Below are positions 30,594-40,755 of a stretch of DNA of 64,000 bases, one piece after another. The notes under the pieces are model-generated. The model saw only the letters and a list, made by a program, of their open reading frames with translations, made no database searches and had not been told where the DNA came from. The position numbers were made by a program, and so were the translations under genes. Origin of the DNA: Pyronema omphalodes (Eukaryota > Ascomycota > Pezizomycetes > Pezizales > Pyronemataceae); assembly GCA_024516155.1 (NCBI GenBank), contig JAJJXM010000016.1, forward strand, positions 1 through 64,000. Reading direction: 5' to 3'. The first letter of the stretch is position 1. The number at the start of each line of letters is the position of its first letter.

Positions 30594-32630
30594 ATGACGA
30601 CCGACGCAGCAATTGAAGTGGTGGAAAACACCTTCAAAACATCCGAGAAGAATGCAGAGACTTTGTCGCCGGTTTTGGCTGCTCTCCAGGAGCTTAAGGA
30701 GTCGAATGATGAAAAGGCGCTCAATACTGCTTCCAAAGCCGTGTGGCATGCTAGCCGTGAAGGTTGGGGATCTTGATTATGTTTTCGATTTGGTTCTGAT
30801 GAAATGTAGAGCCGTGGAGAATACCCATTGGTGAATCTGGAATTTTAGAGTTCTTCCAGAGCTTAATTGAGACCATCAGTGACGAGTCCTTGAAGCTCAA
30901 CTGCTTGAGGATTATGGGTAATGCATGCGCAGAGAAGGGTATGTTTATTATGAACTTTAAACATATTAAGGGAGTTGCTGACGTAACTCTGTAGATGCAA
31001 ACCGCAAACGCGTTCTCGAGCACCCGCTCTCCATCGGCCCTATCGTTTCTGCCATCGTCGACTCTTCCACCCGCGTTATCGCCGCCGTAGTCCTCGGAAA
31101 CATCTGTACTGAATACGGTAGCATCCTCGAAGCAGCCTTATACTCTACTCCCATGCTGACTCTTCTAGAGAGCCCGCTCAACTCGCCGCCGTAGAGAAGG
31201 GAGCTTGCCAGACCATTTTCAACGTACTATCCGACGAAGAATTCGACGACGACCTCGACTACTTCCTCCGAGTATTGGAGCTATTGCTGACCCACGATAC
31301 CGGCAAGGAAGCTGCCCCCGAGTCCGCCTTACTTACCCTCCTAGACTTCCTAGAGATTCGCGATGAGGGCTTCGACAACACCCTCTCCCTCGTCTCCATC
31401 CTATCCTCCCTTCTCACCACTTCCCGCTTCCAAAAGTTGACCCTAAAAAAGGGTCTCAACGGTGAATCCGAGCTCTTTCCCCGCATCCTAGACCTCCTAG
31501 AACGCACCTACCAGGTGACCGTTGATGCCGAGCGTGAAGCCAAAGATAAATCCCTCGTCGCCTACGCCCGTAACCAAGTCGTCGAAGCCATCGGTGAAAT
31601 TGCCGCCCTCCCAGAATTCCAGGAAACCTATCCTCTCGATGGTCCTCTTATGAACCGTATCCGTTCTTTCCTGGAACCTCAGGCTGGTAAAGAGGAGCTC
31701 GTCGTTGCAGCTTGTTTGGCCTTCGGAAATGTTGGACGCAGCCATCCGGTTTGTATGAAGCTTGTCGACCTGAACCTCCAGGAACCGCTATTGAAGATCA
31801 TCCTACAAACTGCCGATAAATACGAAGCCTCTGTTAAAGCGGCTAGAAAACCTAAGGTTGAGGATGTTACGGAACAAGAGGACGCAAAGGAAGGGGCCGA
31901 TCCGGATGAGCCAACTGTTGAGAAGCTCCCCACTGGTGCTATGAGCGTGGGCATCATTCATGCCGCAGTAGGAGTCCTTAAGAACCTCGCAATTCCCCCT
32001 GAAAATAAGGCACGCCTAGCTTCCTCCGGTGTTTTCGCGGCTATCAGAAGGATGCTCCAGATGGAGGGTGTCGGTGTTGGACAAGTCTGGTATTCCGCAG
32101 TATCTCTCGGACGATTGTGTATTGTCAACACCACCGAGAATGTTATTACCTTGCTCACCCCCGGATCTGAAGAATCCCCAGAGACACTTTTGGAGTTGTT
32201 TTTGAAGCGATACCAGGAGGTTGAGGAGTTACCTGTGCAAGTTGAAATTTCTCGAACCTTGGCGGCTTGTTTGAGAATCATTTATGCGGCGGAAGAACCG
32301 AAGCAGGAGATTTTGGATTTGTTTATGAGCCATGATGAAAAGTTGGATCGCGCTATCTGGGATATGGTTAAGCAGGATAAATATCCAGTTGTTTCCTCCG
32401 AGGGATGGTTTGCTATGGCGTTGTTTACGAGATCAAAGGAGGGAGCGGAGAGAGCAGTTAAAGTTCTGGATGAGGAAGTGGTTAAGAAGGTTCTTACTGA
32501 GGGACAACAGAAGAAGGATAAGGATAATGTTGGTGTGATGCTTGTGGGTTTGAGGCAGGCGGGTGAGAATCAGACCGTTGAGGAGCTTTTGAGCTTGTTC
32601 GTGAAGCAAGCGGAGGGGGCCAAGGAGTAA
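30594..32630 (+). CDS. SmgGDS / RAP1GDS1-like armadillo-repeat protein
   Basis: Four exons: 30594-30762, 30810-30938, 30995-31117, 31171-32630; 626 aa. The N-terminus (IEVVENTFKTSEKNAETLSP) and the helical repeats throughout, including RIMGNACAEKDANRKRVLEH and VVLGNICTEY, look like the armadillo-repeat guanine nucleotide dissociation stimulator family (mammalian SmgGDS). In animals these proteins act as chaperones or exchange factors for prenylated small GTPases of the Rho/Rap type. No membrane segment or signal peptide. An acidic insert (about 31855-31920) interrupts the repeats. The last intron acceptor was chosen (AG at 31169-31170) because it alone keeps the frame open. The family call is from memory of the conserved segments. 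Confidence 0.75.
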
Positions 32631-32892
32631 AGATTATACCATGTGAATGTGATTTTGGAGGGGAGAGGGAAGATACCTAGCAGTAAATATTTAATTCTTA
32701 TGATATAAAAGCTTGACGGAAATATTACAATGTTTTGTGCAGCTTATTTCACCATATAGATACGCGTGATGGAACAAAATTTGGTTGTGAATACAATTCA
32801 TTCAGCATCTCATCATAAATAAAAACATATACACATATCGATATCATAAAAAATCATAACCCATCCATCATAAAAGATCGTCGTTGTTTCCC

Positions 32893-34266
32893 TTACATAG
32901 AAGCCTGATCAAACTGCTTCTCCTGAACAACCTGAGCGGCAGACTTTCTGACAATTCTCAATCCAAAGAAAATTCCGAGAATGACAAAGACACCAACAAA
33001 GTTCAAAGCCACCAAAGCACCAATAGCTCCAGCAACAGCAGGCTTCAACTCCTTACCATTGCTCTGACCAGTCAAGAAACCAGTGTCGGCGTACTGAAGA
33101 CAGAATCCCTCAGAAGATCCACAGAATCCACACCAGTCCTGAATAGTGGCCAAAGCAATGTCAGACATCTTGGCCTTGAAGTCAGTCCATGACATGCTGT
33201 TGGCTCCTCCAAAGATGGGGAAGGCTTGGGCATCGCCGTTCTCGGTTCCGTTACGGAACAAGAAACGGACCTGGAGGTCCTTCTCGGCGGGGAAAGAGGC
33301 GGAGTTGGAGAAAAGCTCGAAAGACATAGCGGAGGCATAGTCGGGAAGACCGGTGAAGTTGACATTGGAGCTAGAGAGACCAGACAAGCTGAAGAAGGAT
33401 AGGAAAGTGTCGTAGGATCCAACATAGAGAGCAAGCTTGTTCTTGGAGCCCTTTGAGTCAACGACTGAGCTGAGCTGCTTCAAGATCTTCGCAGAAAGGG
33501 TACGGCCAGAAACGGAGCGGGCCTCGCCATTGCTGAGAGCAAACTCGTGTGAGTCGGCGAGGGTTCGGAGCTGGATAAGCTCGGAAGAGCTGATGGCGTC
33601 GTGAATGGTGGTGTTGTGGACCATTCCAACGTTGATGTAGTCGTAGATAGTGAAGGCGTTCTTGTAGGACATCTTGTCTGCAGCGAGGACTCCCGCAAAG
33701 ATCCGGTCGTAGAAGGATTCGTAGAAGGCCTTAGTGGACTTCTCGAGATCGGTGAACTGCGTCGAGGTGAAGACTTGGGCGACGGAGTAGTCGTAGGCGG
33801 GGCAGCTGTCATCACCCTTCAACCAAATAGTCTCGGGGGAGTCATCTGGGATGGTAGAAAGGGCAGCGTATTGGAAACCAGAAAGAGGAGGCGAGATTGA
33901 GGATCCATTGGCCAAGGTCTCTGAGACGGTGGTAGGAGGGTAAAGACCTTGGAGGAAGGCCTGTCCGGAGGTTACCAACAATGCCTGGTTGGGAGCAGCG
34001 GCGGAGAATTGTGCAGGCTCGTAAATGTTGGAGTCAATTCCAGAGATCTGCTGCTGAGATCCCGACGCAAGGTACCGCGATCTCCAGTATTCTCCGGAGT
34101 TGAAAAGTTGGTTCTGGCCAACAGCGGTAAGCTTGGTCGGTGGAGCTCCCTTCCAGGTTCTGTCACCGTGACGAGAGAAGATGACCGCACCGTGAACGGT
34201 CTCAGTAGTCGACTGAGAGTAGGCCACCTGAGCAGCGAGCGAGAGGAGGGCGAGTGACTTGATCAT
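32893..34266 (-). CDS. Histidine acid phosphatase-like membrane protein
   Basis: A single exon of 457 codons starting at the ATG at 34266. Residues 1-18 form a signal peptide (MIKSLALLSLAAQVAYSQ). The RHG phosphatase motif follows at once (FSRHGDRTW), whose His is the phospho-acceptor in this superfamily. Near the C-terminus a hydrophobic segment (VALNFVGVFVILGIFFGL) and a short basic tail suggest a single-pass protein with the catalytic domain outside the cytoplasm. The second signature, normally HD in a GHDT-like context, appears here as YVGSYDTFLSFF, so the His is not where expected while the Asp remains. Activity is therefore uncertain. Several N-glycosylation sequons are present. Role: secretory-pathway or cell-surface phosphatase or a derived binding protein. 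Confidence 0.8.
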   Translation of the reverse strand: MIKSLALLSLAAQVAYSQSTTETVHGAVIFSRHGDRTWKGAPPTKLTAVGQNQLFNSGEYWRSRYLASGSQQQISGIDSNIYEPAQFSAAAPNQALLVTSGQAFLQGLYPPTTVSETLANGSSISPPLSGFQYAALSTIPDDSPETIWLKGDDSCPAYDYSVAQVFTSTQFTDLEKSTKAFYESFYDRIFAGVLAADKMSYKNAFTIYDYINVGMVHNTTIHDAISSSELIQLRTLADSHEFALSNGEARSVSGRTLSAKILKQLSSVVDSKGSKNKLALYVGSYDTFLSFFSLSGLSSSNVNFTGLPDYASAMSFELFSNSASFPAEKDLQVRFLFRNGTENGDAQAFPIFGGANSMSWTDFKAKMSDIALATIQDWCGFCGSSEGFCLQYADTGFLTGQSNGKELKPAVAGAIGALVALNFVGVFVILGIFFGLRIVRKSAAQVVQEKQFDQASM

Positions 34267-34314
34267 GTCGGGCAACGCTGGTTGTCGGTGGTGGGAGGGC
34301 GGATCCTCGGTGCG

Positions 34315-34320
34315 TTTATA
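34315..34320 (-). promoter_or_regulatory. Possible TATA box of the phosphatase-like gene
   Basis: TATAAA on the minus strand, 49 bases before the ATG at 34266. Position is closer than usual for a TATA box with a long leader, so the leader would be very short. Confidence 0.4.
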
Positions 34321-35709
34321 TTCGCCCAGGTGTACAGTCGATGGGCCTGTTGCGTGGCAGAAGCTCCTTAGCTCATATCAATGCTGCAAAGTGGTGTCTA
34401 GTGAGGGCAACTAGAATTATCAATCAATTCGTTTTGCATAAAGAAACACATTTCGAGGTCAAATTTAGCAGGTGCGACGCATCAAATGCCTACAGTTTCC
34501 GGAGAAAGCGGAGAAACAAATTTGACAGTATTTTTTACGTGCCGAATGCCGTCGTTTCCCCGTTCCGGTGTTGGCCGACATGACAGTATCGTTTGGTTAC
34601 TGGCGGCGATGGCAGCGGCTGGATGCGAAAGCGATACTGCGATTTATCGATAGGACGATAAGCATTGAACCACCGAAATCGTAATGCAGCATGCGGGGTA
34701 ATCTGGTGGCGCTAACTGATAAACCACACGTGACGGCGGTGATCTTGGAAAACGAAAGAACAAGGACGCCGACATGGAGGATAGTGATATTACACCGGAT
34801 ATCAACCGAGAAGCGAGAAAATCTTGCTAATAAGCTCGCCGAGGCGGCAAATATGATGTCTCCGACAGGTGGTCTGCTTCATAATCCAGAAACTCGGCAC
34901 TTGCATCAATGTATTCGGAGGGTGCTATAAATCGGGTGCACCCCAGACACACAATTCACACACAGCAATAGCACAACCATATATTCAGGGGTTGCCTACG
35001 AAAAAAAAAAAAAAAAAAAAAAAATATTCAGAGCCCTATCATGACCAACTTCAAAGATAATTATCAAAAGATATTCGGTGCCTCACGGAAGGTTGTCTTG
35101 GCATTTGTGGTTGTATGAAGGGACAAAAGTCAGGCGCAGTCTTACAATAGAGCGCCCGACCTACCTCGTACAGGAGTACAGTTATACGTTTGAAGGTCAT
35201 CATTTAATTTAGCAGCTTTATCCAACCCTATCTATACATTTGCTGATTTCCTGGATAATTCCGGTCATAATTTGTATTAGTCCTGGTAGGTAACGCACCA
35301 CCAGTCGTGGTCGATGATCGGTGAAATTCACGATCCCTAACCCTGAATATTCCTTGAAGGCGGTCTGTTACAATCTGCATTTCATGGCAGAGTCACAGAA
35401 CACAACCGCAATTCCAGAAGATTCAAGGCCTACCTGAAAATTCAAATGAGTACTCTTTGGCCCCTGACGTTTGTCGGGTGGAAGTCTTCCACTTACTACA
35501 CTTCTACTCCATCCTTTCTACTCCACCCCATCTACACCATCTCGTCTATGGGAGCACTGCTCTCCTCTCATTAATCTCACACTCTTTTGTCCTCCACTTC
35601 CATCTTACCGTGGGAATCACCAGCTTTCCTTATCCGTTTTGAAATAATCATAATTGCAATAACATACCAGAAACCAGATCGCAAGCCCTCACTCAATTAT
35701 CACCACAAG
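34321..35709. other. Intergenic region
   Basis: 1.39 kb without a supported gene. Holds a run of 24 A at 35001-35024 and otherwise unremarkable sequence. The last 250 bases are pyrimidine-rich (CTCC, TCTTCC), a common feature of fungal promoters and leaders, and lead to the ATG at 35710. Confidence 0.5.
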
Positions 35710-37192
35710 ATGCACGACTCCCAAGGCAAGAAAGACTTCAAGGAGGTTAAGGCCCCTCGTCGTTATACCGTTGACGAGCTTCTTCAAATGAGACACACTC
35801 TCAGGCACGTTTGCTGCCCTCTGAACGACTTTCGTCGTGATGCTTGGAACTATGGTATTATCAGGATTTATCCTGCCTATCAGAAGGTATGTACTGTGGA
35901 TAAATGCATTGGGTGATTCTGACAAAAAAAAAAAAGGTCAACCCACACTCTGAGAAGATGTACAAGTTGTCTCCAGCGTACGGGACAGACCATGTGGATC
36001 CTCATGGAGAAGGTTCTGTGCCGACACCAGTCCAGGCTCATCGTCACGCGAACACATACGGAACTTCCCCTCGCAAAGCTTCTCATATTATGCCGAATGT
36101 CCACAATGGGAGCATTAGTGGTTTGGATTATCACCGTTATGCTACCTCGCCAATGGCCACGAGAGTCCCTCAAGCTGCCCAGCCTTTACACCTGCACCCA
36201 ATCCATCCAACTGGCCCAGCCCATATGGCACCGGTCCCACCGGTTATGGTCCCTGCATATCCTGTACCCCCGATGAGCGAGGAAATGCTCCGTCAAGTGG
36301 CAGACCTCTACCCTCGAGTAGCGGCCGAGATTATTGCCAGTTACAGGGCACCTTTGAATCATCCTGTTGCATTCAAGGGATATCCGTTGCTACAGTCACC
36401 CCAGCGTAGCAAACATCCTGAACGTGCAGATCCGGCGGCCTTCGAGACACCATCAAGATCAACCAGTGCCAAATATGCCGATCATGGATATGACCTCTCT
36501 GGTGGATACCCTGCTGTCAATATTGGTTCCACTGGATATCCCAGAGGTCAATCCTCACAAGGCTTTGTGCCAGGTGGAACCCTCAAGACTATTCCAGTCA
36601 CAGGGCTTACTCCAACCACAGAGAAGACTGAGCCACAGTGGAAGACTCCTGTTCCTTCCTTGTCTCAGTCTGGCGCTTTTGACCCTAATCAATGGATCCA
36701 GCAGACTAACAAAAGCTCCTTTGACATGCTCCAGGAAGGAAATGGTTCTTCTGAGGCTGGATTCAGAGGTAACAAGCCAACATTCATGTATCCAGATGCC
36801 CATGCAGCCGCGGCCGTTGGGAGAGCCCTAAAGCCCAATCCTGCTCCTAACGACGCAGATAACCTTAAAGGTAAACGTGGGGAGCTTTCAGTTGTCGTTG
36901 AGGAGGATCTCCCGCCCGCGCCCTCTCCAATGCTCGGGTAAGTTTTGCTATTACATTTGAAGTTATGCATCGTTCTGATTTTCTTTAGGCCAAGATCAAA
37001 CGTCGAGCAGCAGAAAGCTTTTATTGCGGTGAGTCAAACTGGTCTCATGTCGAATTTGAATATTCTTACTGATTTTCATAGTACATGAACAAAATGACCA
37101 AACGGAAAGTAACTTCTGTTACGAAAGCTCCTGCCCAGAAGGAGAATATGGCCAACTCAGGCCACGACAACGGCACTCTCGATGGATGGTAG
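35710..37192 (+). CDS. Putative eIF4E-binding protein (YxxxxL-phi motif)
   Basis: Four exons: 35710-35886, 35937-36937, 36989-37028, 37082-37192; 442 aa. The first intron ends in an A-rich acceptor (AAAAAG). Residues 18-28 read RYTVDELLQMR, which contains Y19-x4-L24-L25, the canonical eIF4E-binding motif of 4E-BPs, eIF4G and 4E-T, in a similar KRY-like basic context. The rest is rich in Pro, Ser, Gly and Tyr and appears disordered, as expected for 4E-T/Caf20/Eap1-like regulators. The C-terminus has a short basic helix (QQKAFIAYMNKMTKRK). No catalytic domain is seen. The function as a translational repressor or cap-complex partner is inferred from the motif alone; the overall family was not recognised. 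Confidence 0.65.
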
Positions 37193-37725
37193 AATACCTG
37201 TATACTTGGATTAGGCTTGATATATCTGCGCTAGTAGTTATATGCTTTCTATGGTGTAGGTCTTGTAGCTTTCATAATTTGCTTGAGATAATCGCGGGCG
37301 AACTATAATGGCTGTTTCTGCAATTTCATTTTATACAGTTTCTTTCCGGTTTGGGAGGAGGAGGGTACAATGCCAATAAAGTGTGTTATTCGCCAATATA
37401 GCGGCATTATAGTTCTTTGTGTGTATAACTTCTTAATTTTCGCCGGAGATGTGGAGTAGGAAAATGTCTTGTTCAAAGTTTGAGGGGGTTTGGACCATTC
37501 GTGTAATTTGACGTTCGTCAAGTGCGTGTAGTGATGGCAAGGTCGCAACTCAAGTCTCACACACGCCGGGAGCCCGACACGCCTGATCCTTGCAGCCTTC
37601 GATAAGCGCGCCACACTAGCGTACCTGCTAGTAATTAACTTCTGCCACTTTTTTGCGAGCATACAAAATTCCACTCGACTAGCAAATACGAAACCTTCAC
37701 ACAACCTCAACACTCTATAACAATC
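37193..37725. other. Intergenic region before the NUG1-type gene
   Basis: 533 bases, no gene. A 148-codon minus-strand frame overlaps it and the start of the next gene but has no recognisable family. Probably 3' end of the preceding gene and promoter of the next. Confidence 0.45.
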
Positions 37726-39382
37726 ATGGTCCGCCCAAGTAAGTGACAATTGCTCGGTTTATCGTCATAGTCTAACAAAAATTTAGAGAAGCAGTCTAAG
37801 CGTGTGCCCGTTCGGCTCCGACACAAGATTGAGAAACGCAGCGCTGAGAAACAGAGAAAGGAGCGAAAAAACGCGAAAAAGCACCCCGAGCTCGGAAAGA
37901 AAAAGCCCGCCGCTTTAAATATCCCAAACAGCTTCCCGTATAAGGAGCAAATTTTGAACGAGATTGAGGAGCAGCGTAGACTCAGAGTTGAGGAGCAGCA
38001 GAGGAAGAGAGAGCAGTCCAAGCTTAAGAAGAAGGCCGACCAGCAAGTTACCGAAGATGGAGACGTTGCCATGGATGCCGAAGAGGACGAGAGCGACGAC
38101 GAGTCTATGGACGGAATGGACGAGGACAGTGGTGACGAGGCTGTAAGTTACAACCAATTATCCCCAGGTGTTAGAATGCTGACTTTTGAAGGCCGGTGGA
38201 AACGCCATGGCTGCTCTATTAGCATCTGCCCGCGCAAAGGCCGCCCAGTACGAAGCTGCACATGACGACTCGGATGACGAAGACGACCAGCAGACGGAGA
38301 ACTACGCAAAGGGAAACAAGGACACATCACGAAAGAACTTCGACAAGATGTTCAAAGAGGTTGTCAGTGCTGCCGACGTTATTCTTTACGTTCTAGATGC
38401 TCGTGATCCCAACGGAACGAGATCGCGCGAGGTTGAGAGGCAGATTATGTCTATGGACGGCGGAGAGAAGCGATTGATCCTTATCCTCAACAAGATCGAC
38501 CTTGTTCCTCCTCCTGTCCTTAAGGGCTGGTTGACCTACCTCAAGCGCTCTTTCCCAACCCTCCCTCTCAAAGCCAGCAACGGAGCTCCCAACGCTCAGA
38601 GCTTCGACCACAAGTCTCTCACCGTCCAGGGAACTTCCCAGGCTCTTCTTTCCGCCCTCAAATCCTTCGCCCAGTCTAAGCAGCTTAAGCGCTCCGTCTC
38701 TGTTGGTGTTATCGGATACCCCAACGTCGGAAAGTCCTCCGTTATCAACGCTCTTACCGGACGTCTCGGAGGATCAAGCGCAGCATGCCCCGTTGGAGCT
38801 GAGGCAGGTCTCACCACCTCTCTTCGTGAGGTTAAGCTCGACAAGAAGCTCAAGATCCTTGACTCCCCCGGGATTGTCTTCCCCTCCACCGACAACGAGA
38901 AGGGAACCGCTGCCGAGAAACAGGCTCGCCTTGTCTTGCTCAACGCAGTACCCCCCAAGCAGATTGACGACCCCGTTGCCGCTGTTCAGCTTTTGATCAA
39001 GAGATTCTCTACCTCCCAGACTTTGTTCTCAAAGCTTCTCGATGTCTACGGAATTCCCCCTATCCCACAGCTTGGCCTTCCTCAGGTAACGAAATCGTTT
39101 TTGACTGAGGTTGCTCGCAAGAGAGGAAGATTAGGAAAGGGTGGTATTCCCAACATTGAGAGTGCTGCCGTTGCTGTCATCATGGACTGGAGAGACGGAC
39201 GTATCCAGGGATGGATCGACCCTCCTATTGCGACCGCCTCTGCCAACGCTGGTATCCAAACTGCTGCTGGTACCGTTGAGGCCGACCAAAAGGAGGTTGT
39301 CAGTCAATGGATGGAGGAGTTCAAGTTGGAGGGACTTGACTTCGGTGATGATGAGACAAATGAGGTTGAGATGCAGGGATAG
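37726..39382 (+). CDS. NUG1: Nucleolar circularly permuted GTPase, NUG1/Grn1/nucleostemin family
   Basis: Three exons: 37726-37738 (13 nt), 37787-38142, 38192-39382; 519 aa. A very basic N-terminus (KRVPVRLRHKIEKRSAEKQRKER), a coiled coil and an acidic stretch precede the GTPase domain. G motifs are in permuted order: NKIDLV (G4, about residue 223) comes before GYPNVGKSS (G1, about 298) and DSPG (G3, about 347). This order marks the YlqF/YRG family; N-terminal basic/coiled-coil features point to NUG1 (GNL3 relatives), which acts in nuclear 60S ribosome assembly and export. The gene is convergent with BET2, whose stop is 116 bases away. A 13-nt first exon is common in fungal ribosome-related genes. 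Confidence 0.9.
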
Positions 39383-39498
39383 ATTTTCGGGACCAAAAAG
39401 TTTTTGTTATGAGGAAATGTCTACTATTAAAAGGGATATAATGTTTTGCTATCTTTCTTTTGGGGAATATAAAAAGCTGTATTTTTTCCACCAAATAA

Positions 39499-40470
39499 TT
39501 ATTTACCCAAAACTCTCCTCGTGACGCTTCTAGGCATGCAGTAAACCGGATCCACCTCTTGTAATCCTTCGTAACCTAACAAACTTAACCCAGCAATTCC
39601 AAACACTGTATGGAACACATCCACCTCATCATTCGGTCTATCCGAAATTCCACCTTTATTCTCATCTTGACACCTCAAGATAAATCCCACCAATCCTTCC
39701 TTATCAATCCAATCCAACTTCCCAATCATAGCCAACGAGCTAAGAACCCACCATGAATAACAAACATCCTCCAATTTCTCTGGTCTCCCATTAAGTCCCC
39801 CATTAGCCAGCTGCCTTTCCGAGAGCCAATCTCCCAGCATCTCCGCATCCACCTCCCCCAATTTCCCCGCAATAGCCAGAGCTCCCACACACGTAAAGAT
39901 CTGTCCCGCATGCGACTCTGCCCCTGGCGCCATTCCAAACCCTCCATCAGTATTCCAGCACTTCATGACATATTCCACCGCCTTTTCCACATTTATCAAC
40001 TCCATCTTTCCCAACAAAGAAAGACAATTAAAAGCTCCATAAAGAAACCTAGTATCAGTCTCCCCCCATTCATCACCCGCAAATACCCCATTTTCTTTCT
40101 GTAATCCAGCTACCCATCTTGCAACTAGATCAGTGTCAATGGTATCTAAAGCGTCGATGGTGGCAAGAATTTGGATTGCTGAGACGGTGCTGAGAAGATG
40201 TGCGTCGTGGCCAGGAGCGGACGAAAATCCTCCGCATGGCTGGAGACAGGAGGTTACAAAAGATATGGTTTCGTCTCGTGGTAATGCATCAGGACGTCCT
40301 AAAATGTGGAGGGCGGTTAGACCCCAGTATACACCGTTGATTCGGAGGTGCTCTGAGAGGTGGTAGGCGAGCGTGTCTTTGGCTGTGTCTAGGGTTGTAA
40401 TGTAGTGAATGTGTTTGTCGACATGTAATACAGGAGCTGTGGGGGCTTCGGAGGATGAGGGTGCGGCCAT
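39499..40470 (-). CDS. BET2: Rab geranylgeranyltransferase (GGTase II) beta subunit
   Basis: Single exon, 323 aa, start ATG at 40470. It has the repeated prenyltransferase beta pattern (QPCGGFSSAPGHDAHLLST, NTDGGFGMAPGAESHAGQ, LANGGLNGRPEKLEDVCYSWW). Zinc ligands are visible: Asp and Cys in LEDVCYSWW and His in VDVFHTVFG. The protein forms a heterodimer with the alpha subunit and adds geranylgeranyl groups to the C-terminal cysteines of Rab GTPases delivered by REP, needed for vesicle traffic. Length is normal for the family. Tail-to-tail with the NUG1-type gene and upstream end 285 bases from the LeuRS stop. Confidence 0.93.
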   Translation of the reverse strand: MAAPSSSEAPTAPVLHVDKHIHYITTLDTAKDTLAYHLSEHLRINGVYWGLTALHILGRPDALPRDETISFVTSCLQPCGGFSSAPGHDAHLLSTVSAIQILATIDALDTIDTDLVARWVAGLQKENGVFAGDEWGETDTRFLYGAFNCLSLLGKMELINVEKAVEYVMKCWNTDGGFGMAPGAESHAGQIFTCVGALAIAGKLGEVDAEMLGDWLSERQLANGGLNGRPEKLEDVCYSWWVLSSLAMIGKLDWIDKEGLVGFILRCQDENKGGISDRPNDEVDVFHTVFGIAGLSLLGYEGLQEVDPVYCMPRSVTRRVLGK

Positions 40471-40755
40471 TGTAGCTCCCGGGTTTGGAGATGTGATGTT
40501 GTGGTTGCCGGTCGATGGAGAGGCTCACAAGGTGGTTGGTGGGGTTGGAGCTCCCCGCGTTGCACGTTGCTGTACGTATGTAGTGCATCATGCAGGCTAA
40601 GAGCTACTTGAACTAGGATCCGATTGGCTAGGAGATCATGGATGAGCAAGTACAGATGTCAGATGAAGAAGATATGTAGATGACAACAGAAAAAAAATCA
40701 ACGCTTTATTTTTTGATAAAAGAATAGCCACAGCAAAATCTAGCTACATAAAACT

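Noticed and set aside
33072..34257. Antisense and alternate-frame open frames over the phosphatase-like gene
   Set aside because: They are shadows of a GC-rich single-exon gene with a clear signal peptide, RHG motif and membrane anchor in the chosen frame.
37303..37749. 148-codon minus-strand frame before NUG1
   Set aside because: No recognisable protein, and it overlaps the promoter and first exon of a well-supported gene.
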